A DNA stretch of 64,000 bases from Myotis daubentonii (GCF_963259705.1 NC_081846.1:94810641-94874640), one strand, 5' to 3'. Counted from the stretch's first letter, positions 33,344 through 43,486 are shown. The notes: a model not told the origin generated them from the sequence alone. Numbers and translations: made by a program.

Positions 33344-35279
33344 TTATTTATTTTTTCTTTTTTCTTAAATCTTTATTGTTCAGATTATTACATTTGTTCC
33401 TCTTTTTTCCTGCTATAACTCCCCTCCTCCCAGTTCCCGCCCCACCCTCTGCCCTCACTCCCCACCCACTGTCCTCATCCATAGGTGCAAGATTTTTGTC
33501 CAGTCTCTTCCCGAATCTCCCACACCCTTTTCCCCCCCAAGAATAGTCAGTCCATTCCCTTTCTATGTCCCTGATTCTATTATAATCACCAGTTCATTCT
33601 GTTCATCAGATTATTTATTCACTTGATTCTTAGATTCACTTGTTGATAGATGCATATTTGTTGTTCATAATTTGTATCTTTAGCTTTTTCTTCCTCTTCC
33701 TCTTCTTAAAAGATACCTTTCAGCATTTCATATAATCCTGGTTGGTGGTGATGAACTCCTTTAGCTTTTCCTTATCTGTGAAGCTCTTTATCTGACCTTC
33801 AATTCTGAATGATAGCTTTGCTGGATAAAGTAATCTTGGTTGTAGGTTCTTGGTATTCATCACTTTGAATATTTCTTGCCATTCCCTTCTGGCCTGCAAA
33901 GTTTCTGTTGAGAAATCAGCTGACAATCGTATGGGTATTCCCTTGTAGGTAACTCTGTTTCTTTCTCTTGCTGCTTTTAAGATTCTCTCTTTGTCTTTTG
34001 CTCTTGGCATTTTAATTATGATGTGTCTTGGTGTGGTCCTCTTTGGATTCCTTTTGTTTGGGGTTCTCCGCGCTTCTTGGACCTGTAAGTCCATTTCTTT
34101 CACCAGGTGGGGGAAGTTTTCTGTCATTATTTCTTCAAATAGGTTTTCAATATCTTGCTCTCTCTCATCTTCTGGAACCCCTATAATTCTGATGTTGGTA
34201 CGCTTGAAGCTGTCCCAGAGGCTCCTTACACTATCCTCGCATTTTTGGATTCTTTTTTCATTTTGCTTTTCCAGTTGGGTGTTTTTTGCTTCCTCGCATT
34301 TCAAATCATTGACTTGATTCTTGCGCTCCTCTGGTCTGCTGTCGGGCGTCTGTATAATATTCGTTATTTCAGTCCGTGTATGCTTAATTTCTAGTTGGTT
34401 CCCCAATATAAGATCGAGGGTCTTATTAGTTTTCGTGTAGATCTCATTAAGTTTATCGGCAGCTTCTAAACAGTTCTTGAGAGACCTTAAAAGTGTGGTT
34501 CTGAACTCTATATCTTCCTTTGACAATTTTGTCCTGTTTCTTTGTCTCCGCATTTTGTTATGCTTCCTTGGTGCTCCCCCTAGTGGTCTTTGTTCGCAGT
34601 CTTATAGTTAAATCTTGATTGTTGTAGCTAATTCCAGGGAGGGTTTGACCTCCAGGCCAAGTGGCTATGAGAATCAGCTGTGTCAGCAGTGAGAGAACTT
34701 CTGTCCTCTAGGGAGGTGCTAATCTAGCCTTTGCCTGAGGCTATCCGGCAAATGCCTCTGTGCAGGGCTTGGGCGGGGCGGGTCGCACAGGATCAACAGG
34801 GTGGGCCAGAGAGAGCAGTTATGGCGGCTCTCAGTCCTGTCCCCAGGGGCTCTGCCTCTCTGAGTCCCAGCACCCGCTGCAAAGCTGGGAGAGAAAGCTG
34901 CACTCGCTCTGACTGAAGCCAGACAGTCCCGCTTCTCCTGTTTGAGTCTGGGTCCCTAAAGACTCGCCCGGATCTGGTGCTCAGAGTCTGCGACTCCCTC
35001 CCGATTGAAAACAACAACCGCGCCCTCCGCCGTCAGCCCGCTCCGTGCACTCCGCACCTCAGAATTTGACTTCAGCACTGCGCCTCCTCTGAGTGTCCGT
35101 GTGCGTTTCTCTTTCCTCCTAGTTGTAGGACTTCCACTCAGCCAGCGTTCCTGTGGTTCTGGGTGATGTCCCTTCCGTTTTTTGGTTTCACTTTTGAAGT
35201 AGTTGTTCAAAGCAGCAAACTCCGGCGTTAACCTATGCCGCCATCTTGGTTCTCCCTCTTTCTTCTTAAAAGAAATATT
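33344..35279 (-). mobile_element. HAL1-like (ORF1-only) LINE, short 5' UTR form, with 19-bp TSD
   Basis: The minus-strand order is a 5' end containing CCAAGATGGCGGCATAGG (about 35250-35233), a 5' UTR, ORF1 (34553 down to about 33713), a 3' UTR with AATAAAGATTTAA and a T-rich tail at 33344-33365 on the + strand. The perfect 19-bp duplication tctcagatttgtcctttat flanks it (33325-33343 and 35280-35298), the mark of target-primed reverse transcription. About 25 bases lie between the usual 5' end and the right duplication. The element starts right after the previous HAL1-like copy and closely resembles the copy at 51844-53761. Confidence 0.9.
33720..34553 (-). CDS. LINE ORF1 protein, near intact (277 aa, C-terminus frameshifted)
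   Basis: The frame starts MRRQRNRTKLSKEDIEF and carries the coiled-coil segment, the RRM-like part (RTNIRIIGVPEDEREQDIEN) and the C-terminal domain (LQPRLLYPAKLSFRIEG). A single T missing near 33743 shifts the last codons, so it ends TTNQDYMKC in place of the family ending YEMLKGIL. About eight residues differ in all, and the RNA-binding core is whole. It has no partner ORF2 in its element. Confidence 0.8.
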   Translation of the reverse strand: MRRQRNRTKLSKEDIEFRTTLLRSLKNCLEAADKLNEIYTKTNKTLDLILGNQLEIKHTRTEITNIIQTPDSRPEERKNQVNDLKCEEAKNTQLEKQNEKRIQKCEDSVRSLWDSFKRTNIRIIGVPEDEREQDIENLFEEIMTENFPHLVKEMDLQVQEARRTPNKRNPKRTTPRHIIIKMPRAKDKERILKAARERNRVTYKGIPIRLSADFSTETLQARREWQEIFKVMNTKNLQPRLLYPAKLSFRIEGQIKSFTDKEKLKEFITTNQDYMKC

Positions 35280-35298
35280 TCTCAGATTTGTCCTTTAT

Positions 35299-35750
35299 AT
35301 ACTTTAGATATGTGGTTTGGAAATTATTCCACTTGAAAATAATTTCCAATACTCCATCATATTTATGTAATTCGAATGTGCCACAATGATGCAAGATGGT
35401 AAAAATATCAGAAACTCTGGACTGGGTGTTGGGGTGGGTGGGCATATGGAACCATATGAATTATTTGTTCAATTCTGTAAAATTAAAACTGTACTAAAAA
35501 TAAAGCATATTACTTATTTTTAAAGTCTGGGTCTCCTTCATCCTCATTTTACAATGAGCACAAGGAGTTAGGTTATCTTTTTATATATTTTCCATGTTTA
35601 AAATTTATGATTTCTCTATTTTAAATGTACTGTACTGCTCACTTTTACCGTACACTAAAAATTGGAATGCTGCAGAGATTAGTATGTTCTCTGAGCAAAA
35701 TGACACAAATTCATGAAGTATTCCATTTCAAAAATATATCTATACTTTAC
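35299..35750. other. AT-rich sequence, no gene
   Basis: Target DNA of the HAL1-like insertion. TTCAATTCTGTAAAATTAAA and AATAAAGCATATTAC suggest a decayed LINE tail. Confidence 0.35.
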
Positions 35751-36220
35751 TTTTTAGAGCAGTTTTAGATTCATAGTAAAATGAGCAAAAGTGCAGAGTT
35801 CTTCTACATCCTGCTTTGCATGGCTTCCCCCACTAACAACCTGCAACAGAGTGGTAGATTTGTTACAACTGATGAACCTACATTGACACATCATCACCCA
35901 AAGTCCATAGTTTACATTAGGGTTCACTTCTGGACCCTATGGTTCTATAGGTTCAACAAATGTATAATGTATGCAGTACTAGAATATCATAGAATAGTTT
36001 CACTACCCTAAAATTCCTCTGTGCTCCCCTTACTTGTCTCTTTTCCCCCTGACCAATCAGAGATCTTTGTGGTGCTGAAACAGTTCTGCATCTGGATTTT
36101 GGTGGTGGCTACACAAATCTATACATGTGATAAAATGACAGAACTATACACACACATTATACTAATTTCAATTTTCAGATTTTGATGTACAATTTAGATA
36201 TAATCATTAGGGGAAACCAC
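35751..36220. mobile_element. Old L1 (L1M-type) 3' fragment
   Basis: TTTTAGAGCAGTTTTAGATT, ACATTGACACATCATCACCC, CCATAGTTTACATTAGGGTT and CACAAATCTATACATGTGAT are standard words of old mammalian L1 3' ends. Confidence 0.7.
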
Positions 36221-36272
36221 TGAAGGTACTCTCTGGCCTTTGTTTACAACTTCTTGTAATTTGATTATCCTA

Positions 36273-36593
36273 TCTTATATAATAAAAGGCTACTATGCAA
36301 ATCGACCGAATGGCGGAATGATGTGCACTGACCACCACAGGGCAGATGCTCAATGCAGGAGTTGCCCCCTGGTGGTCAGTGCACTCCCACAGTGGGAGCG
36401 CCGCTCAGCCAGAAGCCCTGAGCCGGGCTCATGGTGAGCACAGTGGCAGTGGCAGGAACCTCTCTTGCCTCTGTGGCAGCACCAAGGATGTCTGTCAGAC
36501 ATCCCCCGAGGGCTCCTGGACTGTGAGAGGGCGCAGCTTGGGCTGAGGAGCCTCCTCCCCTGAGTGCACAAATTTTGTGCACTGGGCCTCTAG
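36273..36593 (+). mobile_element. Helitron, full length with intact ends
   Basis: It starts TCTTATATAATAAAAGGC after an A. It ends with the perfect 19-nt hairpin gtgcacaaattttgtgcac (36564-36582), then TGGGCCTCTAG and a T. The body has CACCACAGGGCAGATGC and CCCCCTGGTGGTCAGTGC. This is the clearest Helitron end structure in the window. Confidence 0.95.
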
Positions 36594-36699
36594 TTTCAAA
36601 ATAAAAAGTTTAAAAAAATAAATGTCTTCATGCAAAGAAAATAGCACTGAATTGTCTGAGGTTTAGAAAAAAGGAAACCCAACTTTCTTCAGAGCTCCC

Positions 36700-37320
36700 A
36701 CTTACTAGTAGTTGTATCTAATAACTAAGCAAACATTGGTGATGTCAACTAACAGTCTCTGCCACCTATTCAATGCAATCAGGAGTTCCCATTGTGGGGT
36801 TTAGTGAAGTGGGAGACTTTAAGCAGCTCAAATGCTGCAGCTAGTGTTGCTGCTCTGATGATACAGCAGAAACTGGGGCAACTCAGCAGAACATGTGCTC
36901 TACTGATACAAAGGGGAGGCTGGCTTATTTAGAGAGAAGTTACTGGCCCCAGGTCCTGATTGGTCTATTTCTATGCAAAGGACTCCAAAGGCACACAGAT
37001 TGATCCAAATAGCACTGCCTTGATTGGCCAGCTCCACGTATTCTGATTGGTCGTTGTGGAGCTGTTCTGATTGGTCAGTAAAGGTGCAAATGAGGCCAAA
37101 GCTCTACAGCTCCAATTGGAGGAGGCGGCGCCACTCAGCCCCATTGGTCAAAATAGTATCCCAGGAACTCCTTTATAAGGATCAGCTCAGTGCAGGAGGT
37201 GGCCGCCCAGCCTGGGGGCTTTCCCTGAAATGCAGTCCCTCATAAACAGTGGCTGCTAGGCTCTGGTTATGGTTTTGGGCCCGGTCAACCACAACCAGGT
37301 ACATTCTTTCTTGGGGTCAA
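36700..37320 (+). repeat. LTR-like block with repeated CCAAT boxes
   Basis: Between 37020 and 37150 there are several CCAAT or ATTGG elements (TTGATTGGCC, TTCTGATTGGTC twice, TCCAATTGG, CCCATTGGTC), then a TATA-like CCTTTATAAGG (37170-37180), and a downstream piece with CTCATAAACAGTGGC. That is a retroviral U3-R layout. Exact ends and family were not found. No coding part is attached. Confidence 0.5.
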
Positions 37321-37699
37321 CAGTGGTGTTCCTGAATCATAGAGAAGACAAACTCAAATAAAAAAAATAAGTAAAAAAATCAGCTCTGTAATGTGAATTA
37401 AAAAACTGTTGTTTTTTGTTTTGTTTTTTATTGGAAGCATCACCTCAAGTAATTTAAAGAGCGGCAAAAACACCCAGCAGAAAGCTACTAACAATAAGTT
37501 TCACTCAAGAATTTTACAACACTCATTTTCATTCCTTAAAATCATTTTTACCTCCTTTGTCCTAGCAAGGCACAGAAAAACCAATAGCCAGCCCTTAGGT
37601 TCTGAAACAGTCCAGACACACACCTGTCAGGTGAAGCAAGTGCTTCTGCTCATCCGGCATTCTCAGGGGAAGGGTTGTCTCACCTTTTGGTACTTTTCT

Positions 37700-37908
37700 T
37701 TGTTAATCGCACAGGGGGATTTTGAGAGAGTGGGAGGGTGGGGAGGAGGGGGGAGAGACAGATGTTGGTGTGAGAGATGGAGGACCAGGCCCCCTTGCCC
37801 CCCAACCATGAACCTGCAACCCAGGCTGGTGTCCAGACCAGGAACCCAACCTGGGACCCTGCGTGTGCGGGCGAAGCTCTAACCACTGAGCCGCCGGCCA
37901 GGCACCTT
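37700..37908 (-). mobile_element. Older tRNA-SINE related to VES
   Basis: GGATTTTGAGAGAGTGGGAG, CCCCCAACCATGAACCTGC and CTAACCACTGAGCCGCCGG. It is more GC-rich and diverged than young VES. Confidence 0.75.
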
Positions 37909-38429
37909 TTAAGTACTTTAAACCTAATTTTGGTTTTTAGTTCACTTTGACTTAATAGTTAAAAATATATCTTCTAAAGACATAGTCATTATTGGGTGGG
38001 TAAAATAATCTGCCCAGTTTCACATATTCGAAAACAACTTTACATAGTGATTTATACTATCAAATAAATAAATAATTCAACGGACAAAGTAATCCCTGTG
38101 GATGAAGTTGCTACTGCCAGTATACAATTAAATTTTATAAAATTCTCCATAAAACTTAAGAAGTCTTCCTTTCCCTGAAACGGGAGCTACCAAAATCTGT
38201 GGTTTCAAATAATGTCGAAGATAGTCTGAAATATTATCATTGTTTCCTTTATTGTGATTTTAAAAAATTTGTTTTTAATCCTCACTAGAGGATATGTCTT
38301 TAGAGAAACCCTGCGCGACTGCTTCCCGCAGGGCTGGGATGGAACCCTCCCTAGGTCTGTGCCAAGGCCGGGCATTCGGCCAAAGCGCTGCAGGCGACCA
38401 CCACCCCGAACCCAGGGCGGGCAGAGGTG
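37909..38429. other. No gene; AT-rich, then a short GC-rich lead-in to the minisatellite
   Basis: 38272-38300 carries TTTTAATCCTCACTAGAGGA, the tail word of old VES-like SINEs. The next 130 bases are GC-rich and not recognised. Confidence 0.4.
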
Positions 38430-41275
38430 CTTCTCACAGACTGTCTCTCTCACACAGACGGTCGCTCTCTCATACAGACGGTCTCCCTCTCTACACAGAC
38501 GGTCTATCTCTCACACACACACGGTCTCTCTCTCACACACACACACGATCTCTCTCTCTCTCTCTCACAGACGGTCTCTCTCTCACACAGACGGTCTCTC
38601 TCTCACACAGACCGTCTCTCTCTCACACAGACCGTCTCTCTCTCACACAGACCGTCTCTCTCTCACACAGACCGACTCTCTCTCACACAGACGGTCTCTC
38701 TCTCACACAGACCGTCTCTCTCTCACACAGACGGTCTCTCTCACACAGACCGTCTCTCTCTCACAGACGGTCTCCCTCTCACACAGACGGTCTCTCTCTC
38801 ACACAGACGGTCTCTCTCTCACACAGACGGTCTCTCTCACACAGACCGTCTCTCTCACACACAGACGGTCTCTCTCACACAGACCGTCTCTCTCTCACAC
38901 AGACGGTCTCTCTCTCACACAGACCGTCTCTCTCTCACACAGACGGTCTCTCTCACACAGACCGTCTCTCTCTCACAGACGGTCTCCCTCTCACACAGAC
39001 GGTCTCTCTCTCACACAGACCGTCTCTCTCTCACACAGACGGTCTCTCTCTCACACAGACCGTCTCTCTCTCACACAGACGGTCTCTCTCACACAGACCG
39101 TCTCTCTCTCACAGACGGTCTCCCTCTCACACAGACGGTCTCCCTCTCACACAGACGGTCTCTCTCTCACACAGACGGTCTCTCTCTCACACAGACCGTC
39201 TCTCTCTCACACAGACGGTCTCTCTCACACAGACCGTCTCTCTCTCACAGACGGTCTCCCTCTCACACAGACGGTCTCTCTCTCACACAGACGGTCTCTC
39301 TCTCACACAGACGGTCTCTCTCTCACACAGACCGTCTCTCTCACACACAGACGATCTCTCTCTCACACAGACCGTCTCTCTCTCACACAGACCGACTCTC
39401 TCTCACACAGACGGTCTCTCACACAGACGGTCTCTCACACAGACGGTCTCTCTCTCACACAGACCGTCTCTCTCTCACACAGACGGTCTCTCTCACACAG
39501 ACCGTCTCTCTCTCACAGACGGTCTCCCTCTCACACAGACGGTCTCTCTCTCACACAGACGGTCTCTCTCTCACACAGACCGTCTCTCTCACACACAGAC
39601 GATCTCTCTCTCACACAGACCGTCTCTCTCTCACACAGACCGTCTCTCTCTCACACAGACCGACTCTCTCTCACACAGACGGTCTCTCTCTCACACAGAC
39701 CGTCTCTCTCTCACACAGACGGTCTCTCTCACACAGACCGTCTCTCTCTCACAGACGGTCTCCCTCTCACACAGACGGTCTCTCTCTCACACAGACGGTC
39801 TCTCTCTCACACAGACGGTCTCTCTCACACAGACCGTCTCTCTCTCACACAGACGGTCTCTCTCTCACACAGACCATCTCTCTCTCACACAGACGGTCTC
39901 TCTCTCACACAGACGGTCTCTCTCTCACACAGGCGGTCTCTCTCTCACACAGACCGTCTCTCTCTCACACAGACCGTCTCCCTCTCACACAGACGGTCTC
40001 CCTCTCACACAGACCGTCTCTCTCTCACACAGACCGTCTCTCTCTCACACAGACGGTCTCTCTCTCACACAGACCGTCTCTCTCTCACACAGACCGTCTC
40101 TCTCTCACACAGACGGTCTCTCTCTCACACAGACCGTCTCTCTCTCACACAGACGGTCTCCCTCTCACACAGACGGTCTCTCACACAGACGGTCTCTCTC
40201 TCACACAGACCGTCTCCCTCTCACACAGACGGTCTCTCACACAGACCGTCTCCCTCTCACACAGACCGTCTCTCTCTCACACAGACCGTCTCTCTCTCAC
40301 ACAGACCGTCTCTCTCTCACACAGACCGTCTCTCACACACAGACCGTCTCTCTCTCACACAGACGGTCTCTCTCTCACACAGACGGTCTCTCTCTCACAC
40401 AGACCGTCTCTCTCTCACACAGACGGTCTCTCTCTCACACAGACGGTCTCTCTCTCACACAGACCGTCTCCCTCTCACACAGACGGTCTCTCTCTCACAC
40501 AGACCGTCTCCCTCTCACACAGACGGTCTCTCACACAGACCGTCTCTCTCTCACACAGACGGTCTCTCTCTCACACAGACCGTCTCTCTCTCACACAGAC
40601 CGTCTCTCTCTCACACAGACCGTCTCTCACACACAGACCGTCTCCCTCTCACACAGACGGTCTCTCACACAGACGGTCTCTCTCTCACACAGACGGTCTC
40701 TCTCTCACACAGACCGTCTCTCTCTCTCACACAGACCGTCTCTCTCTCACACAGACGGTCTCTCTCTCACACAGACCGTCTCTCTCTCACACAGACGGTC
40801 TCTCTCTCACACAGACCGTCTCTCTCTCTCACACAGACCGTCTCTCTCTCACACAGACCGACTCTCTCTCACACAGACGGTCTCTCTCTCACACAGACCG
40901 TCTCCCTCTCACACAGACGGTCTCTCTCACACAGACCGTCTCTCTCTCACAGACGGTCTCCCTCTCACACAGACGGTCTCTCTCACACAGACCGTCTCTC
41001 TCTCACACAGACGGTCTCTCTCTCACACAGACGGTCTCTCTCACACAGACCGTCTCTCTCTCACACAGACGGTCTCTCTCTCACACAGACGGTCTCTCTC
41101 TCACACAGACGGTCTCTCTCTCACACAGACGGTCTCCCTCTCACACAGACCGTCTCTCTCTCACACAGACGGTCTCTCTCTCACACAGACCGTCTCTCTC
41201 TCACACAGACGGTCTCTCTCTCACACAGACCGTCTCTCTCTCACACAGACGGTCTCTCTCTACACAGAAGGTCTG
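38430..41275. repeat. 2.8-kb minisatellite, 20-bp unit, next to the UGGT1 promoter
   Basis: This is a tandem array of about 140 units of tctctctcacacagacggtc, with 14-, 16-, 18- and 22-bp length variants. The most frequent change is a G/C switch in the core, AGACGGTCT versus AGACCGTCT; these two 9-mers are exact reverse complements of each other. Composite blocks recur (see findings), so there is higher-order structure. The unit contains no stop codon on the + strand and 20 is not a multiple of 3. All three + frames therefore stay open for about 1000 codons, each cycling through SLSHTDGLSLTQTVSLSHRR. I do not regard these as genes. The first units at 38430-38530 are the most diverged. Confidence 0.97.
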
Positions 41276-41420
41276 CGGAGGGGATCGGCACCGCCCCGGA
41301 GTCCATGAGGAAAGAGCGCTGAACTCATTTCTATGGGCCTCACCGGCCGAGTCTCGGGTCTCCGCGCCCACCCCTTCCCTTCGCGGAGCCCGGAGGAAGG
41401 CGGGGCCGCCTCGGGACAAG

Positions 41421-41507
41421 ATGGCGGCCACGGGACGCTCTGGGCCTCCCCGCCACGTCTCGGTAGCCGGAAGTCCTGTGCGTCTCGCCAATCGGAAGCG
41501 GAAGTAA
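41421..41507 (+). other. Possible upstream ORF (28 codons) in the UGGT1 leader
   Basis: The ATG inside the YY1-like motif opens a short frame that stops at TAA (41505-41507). It is not in frame with the UGGT1 exon 1 end. It would be a uORF only if transcription starts upstream of 41421. It is equally likely to be promoter sequence that is never transcribed. Confidence 0.3.
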
Positions 41508-41719
41508 AGGGCAGTCGGCTGTCGGGCTCGGGCTCAGCGAGGCCGGCCGGTGAGCGGAACCGCGGGAAGGCGCGTGTCGGCCGCTCACTGGCGCCGGCGC
41601 CGTCCCCGCCCCCAGCCCCGCCCCGGCGCCGTCCCCTGCCGCCGCGGACGGAGCGCGGTCCCCGCCTGGCCGGAAGGGCACGCGAGCTGTGTGGTGTCGC
41701 GGCTGCGCGGCAGTGACAG
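41421..41719 (+). other. UGGT1: UGGT1 exon 1, apparently wholly untranslated here
   Basis: The 3' end is a donor ACAG|GTACCC at 41719/41720. Its phase (one base over) fits exon 2. Reading back in the UGGT1 frame gives VTG (codon split by the intron), CAA, RG, C, W, V, then GC-rich codons up to a TGA at 41551-41553. No ATG lies between that TGA and the donor. From memory the human long form begins MGCKG and ends this exon in VTG. The bat codons GTG TGG TGT CGC GGC (41689-41703) line up with those first five residues, so the ancestral ATG appears as GTG, and about nine further codons seem to be missing. The 5' boundary is inferred. Confidence 0.7.
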
Positions 41720-42060
41720 GTACCCGGGCTGGCGCGGGCGGTCTCGCGGACGGGAGGCGTGTGGGGCGAGGGGTCCCCTCTGCCCTGTCAGCCGAGCTTC
41801 CGCCTCTCCCTCTCCCCCGACTCAGTTTCCCCTCGGTGTCCCAGCGCTCACCCTTTGCGGGTGCCCCACCGTCGCGGGCTTCTGTGCCGTCCGTCCTGCG
41901 CGCGCGGCCGCGGCCCCGAGACCCACGTGCCCGGCAGAAGCGCCCCGCGCCCGCCCGGCCGAGCGGAGGGCGCCTGGTCGGCCGCCGCTGCTGGCGGGTG
42001 ATGCGCGTCGGCGGCTGTCGCGGCTGGAGACTGGGTGGTCGGTTCCGCTGCTAGTGCGTG

Positions 42061-42890
42061 AGCCGCGGGGACACCAGGCCTGTGCTAGGGCCGCAGGTGG
42101 AGGATGTGACCTGTTCTTGGTCCTGGGCCAGACTCTAGATTGCTTTGCATTTCGTGCCAGATTGGAGAACTAGCATATTTTGTGCTACACTATTTTGGCA
42201 ACATCCGTCATGCACTTGCTGGCTAGTTTTAGTGCGGGGTTTGAAGGCATTTTAAAAAGCGATTTAGCAACATTACAAAATTTGGGATGATTGTAACCTT
42301 TCTTTTTAGCTTGCTTTTGATAAACTTAGCTGAAACTCATTTTTTATTAAAGGAAATGAACATTGCGTTGTGCAGTAGCATGTCACCTTTACAATGCACA
42401 TTTAACATCAGGGGAATAAATGGAACGAGAAAATTCTATTAGGCTTTTTTTCTGCAGCTACCTGTGATCATTTTCATATCAGATGGATAGATTTATATGG
42501 TTCACAATAAATGGTTTGTAGTAGGTACACACGTATATTAAGTTTAATTATTTGAGAAGTCAAGTCATTTTTAGGGAAAGGTACGCCCTAATATTTTTCT
42601 TATTAGGATATATGTTGAAACACAGATGGCCATCTCTACACTTGCAGGGTGTGAGTTGTTTAAGAGTTTATTAGCTATTATTTCCGTTTAACAATGGAAG
42701 AAGAAAAAGTTGGCAATGACTTATAATTTTATGCCTTTTTTGTTTTCCAAAAAGTGAAAAGCATTCTCATATTATAAATCTTAATGTTTCCAATATCTTA
42801 CTGTATATCCAGAGATAGTGTCTTTAATTTAAACTGAGAAAAACAGGCCACAGAGTAGATTTTACAGATGATACATTTGGACCTAGAAGT
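42061..42890. other. UGGT1 intron 1, no features seen
   Basis: Beyond the CpG island the intron is AT-rich and apparently unique. No conserved element could be judged without alignment. Confidence 0.6.
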
Positions 42891-42891
42891 T

Positions 42892-43112
42892 TAAAAAAAT
42901 ATATTTTCTTTATTGATTTCAGAGAGGAAGGGAGAGGGGGAGAGAGAGAGAAACATCAATGATGAGAGAGAATCATTGTTCGGCTGCCCCCTGCATGCCC
43001 CCTACTGGGGATCAAGCCCACAACCCAGGCATGTGCCCTTGACCAGAATTGAACCTGGGACCCTTCAGTCCACAGGCCAAGGCTCTATCCACTGAGCCAA
43101 ATCAGGTAGGGC
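42892..43112 (-). mobile_element. VES SINE (UGGT1 intron 1)
   Basis: ATATTTTCTTTATTGATTTC, AGAATTGAACCTGGGACCC and CACTGAGCCAAATCAGG. GGACCTAGAA repeats at both ends (42880-42889 and 43115-43124). Confidence 0.95.
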
Positions 43113-43133
43113 GGACCTAGAACTTTTTCTTTT

Positions 43134-43282
43134 AATCCTCACCTGATATTTCTATTGATGAGAGAGAATCGGGGGGAGAGAGAGAATCAGTTGTCCCCTG
43201 AACACACCCCAAATGGGGATGGAACCTGTAACCTCTGGTGTACAGAACAGCGCTCCAGCCGACTGAGCACCGGCCAGGGCTG
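43134..43282 (-). mobile_element. Old VES-related SINE, shortened
   Basis: AATCCTCACCTGATATTTCT, GGGGATGGAACCTGTAACC and CTGAGCACCGGCCAGGGC. Confidence 0.8.
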
Positions 43283-43486
43283 GGCCTAGGACTTTCTAAA
43301 GAGTGTTTTTTATTTACCCATCATGCCACATTGCAGCTGCTGACAGCTGTTGTTTCTCAGACTATTCATCTTTATAAACAACATTTAAAGACCAGTAAGG
43401 TCAGAGTGATAAGGGATCTTGTAAAATGAAGGCATCCTCAAACAAAAGTCCACTTCAGTGAGGTTCTTACCTTTGCTTCTCTAGAC

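Larger units (their letters stand above)
41275..41720 (+). promoter_or_regulatory. UGGT1: UGGT1 CpG-island promoter
   Basis: GC- and CpG-dense sequence begins abruptly where the minisatellite stops and continues to about 42060. It contains a YY1-type initiator motif AAGATGGCGGC (41418-41428), an ETS site CCGGAAGT (41467-41474), a CCAAT box (41488-41492) and a double ETS-like GGAAGCGGAAGT (41494-41505). No TATA box was seen. This is the usual make-up of a housekeeping, TATA-less promoter. The transcription start is inferred to lie between about 41415 and 41520. Confidence 0.8.

Noticed and set aside
38430..41275. CRISPR-like array
   Set aside because: The repeat has no unique spacers, and the context is a mammalian genome. 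It is a minisatellite.
38254..41507. Three overlapping open frames of about 1000 codons on the + strand (SLSHTDGLSLTQTV repeats)
   Set aside because: They cover a 20-bp tandem repeat with no stop in any + frame. All three give the same cycling peptide. No start context, no domain and no conservation are visible. They are composition artefacts.
41550..42173. 207-codon frame over the UGGT1 CpG island
   Set aside because: GC-rich composition keeps several frames open. It is out of phase with the UGGT1 exon junction and crosses the exon 1 donor.
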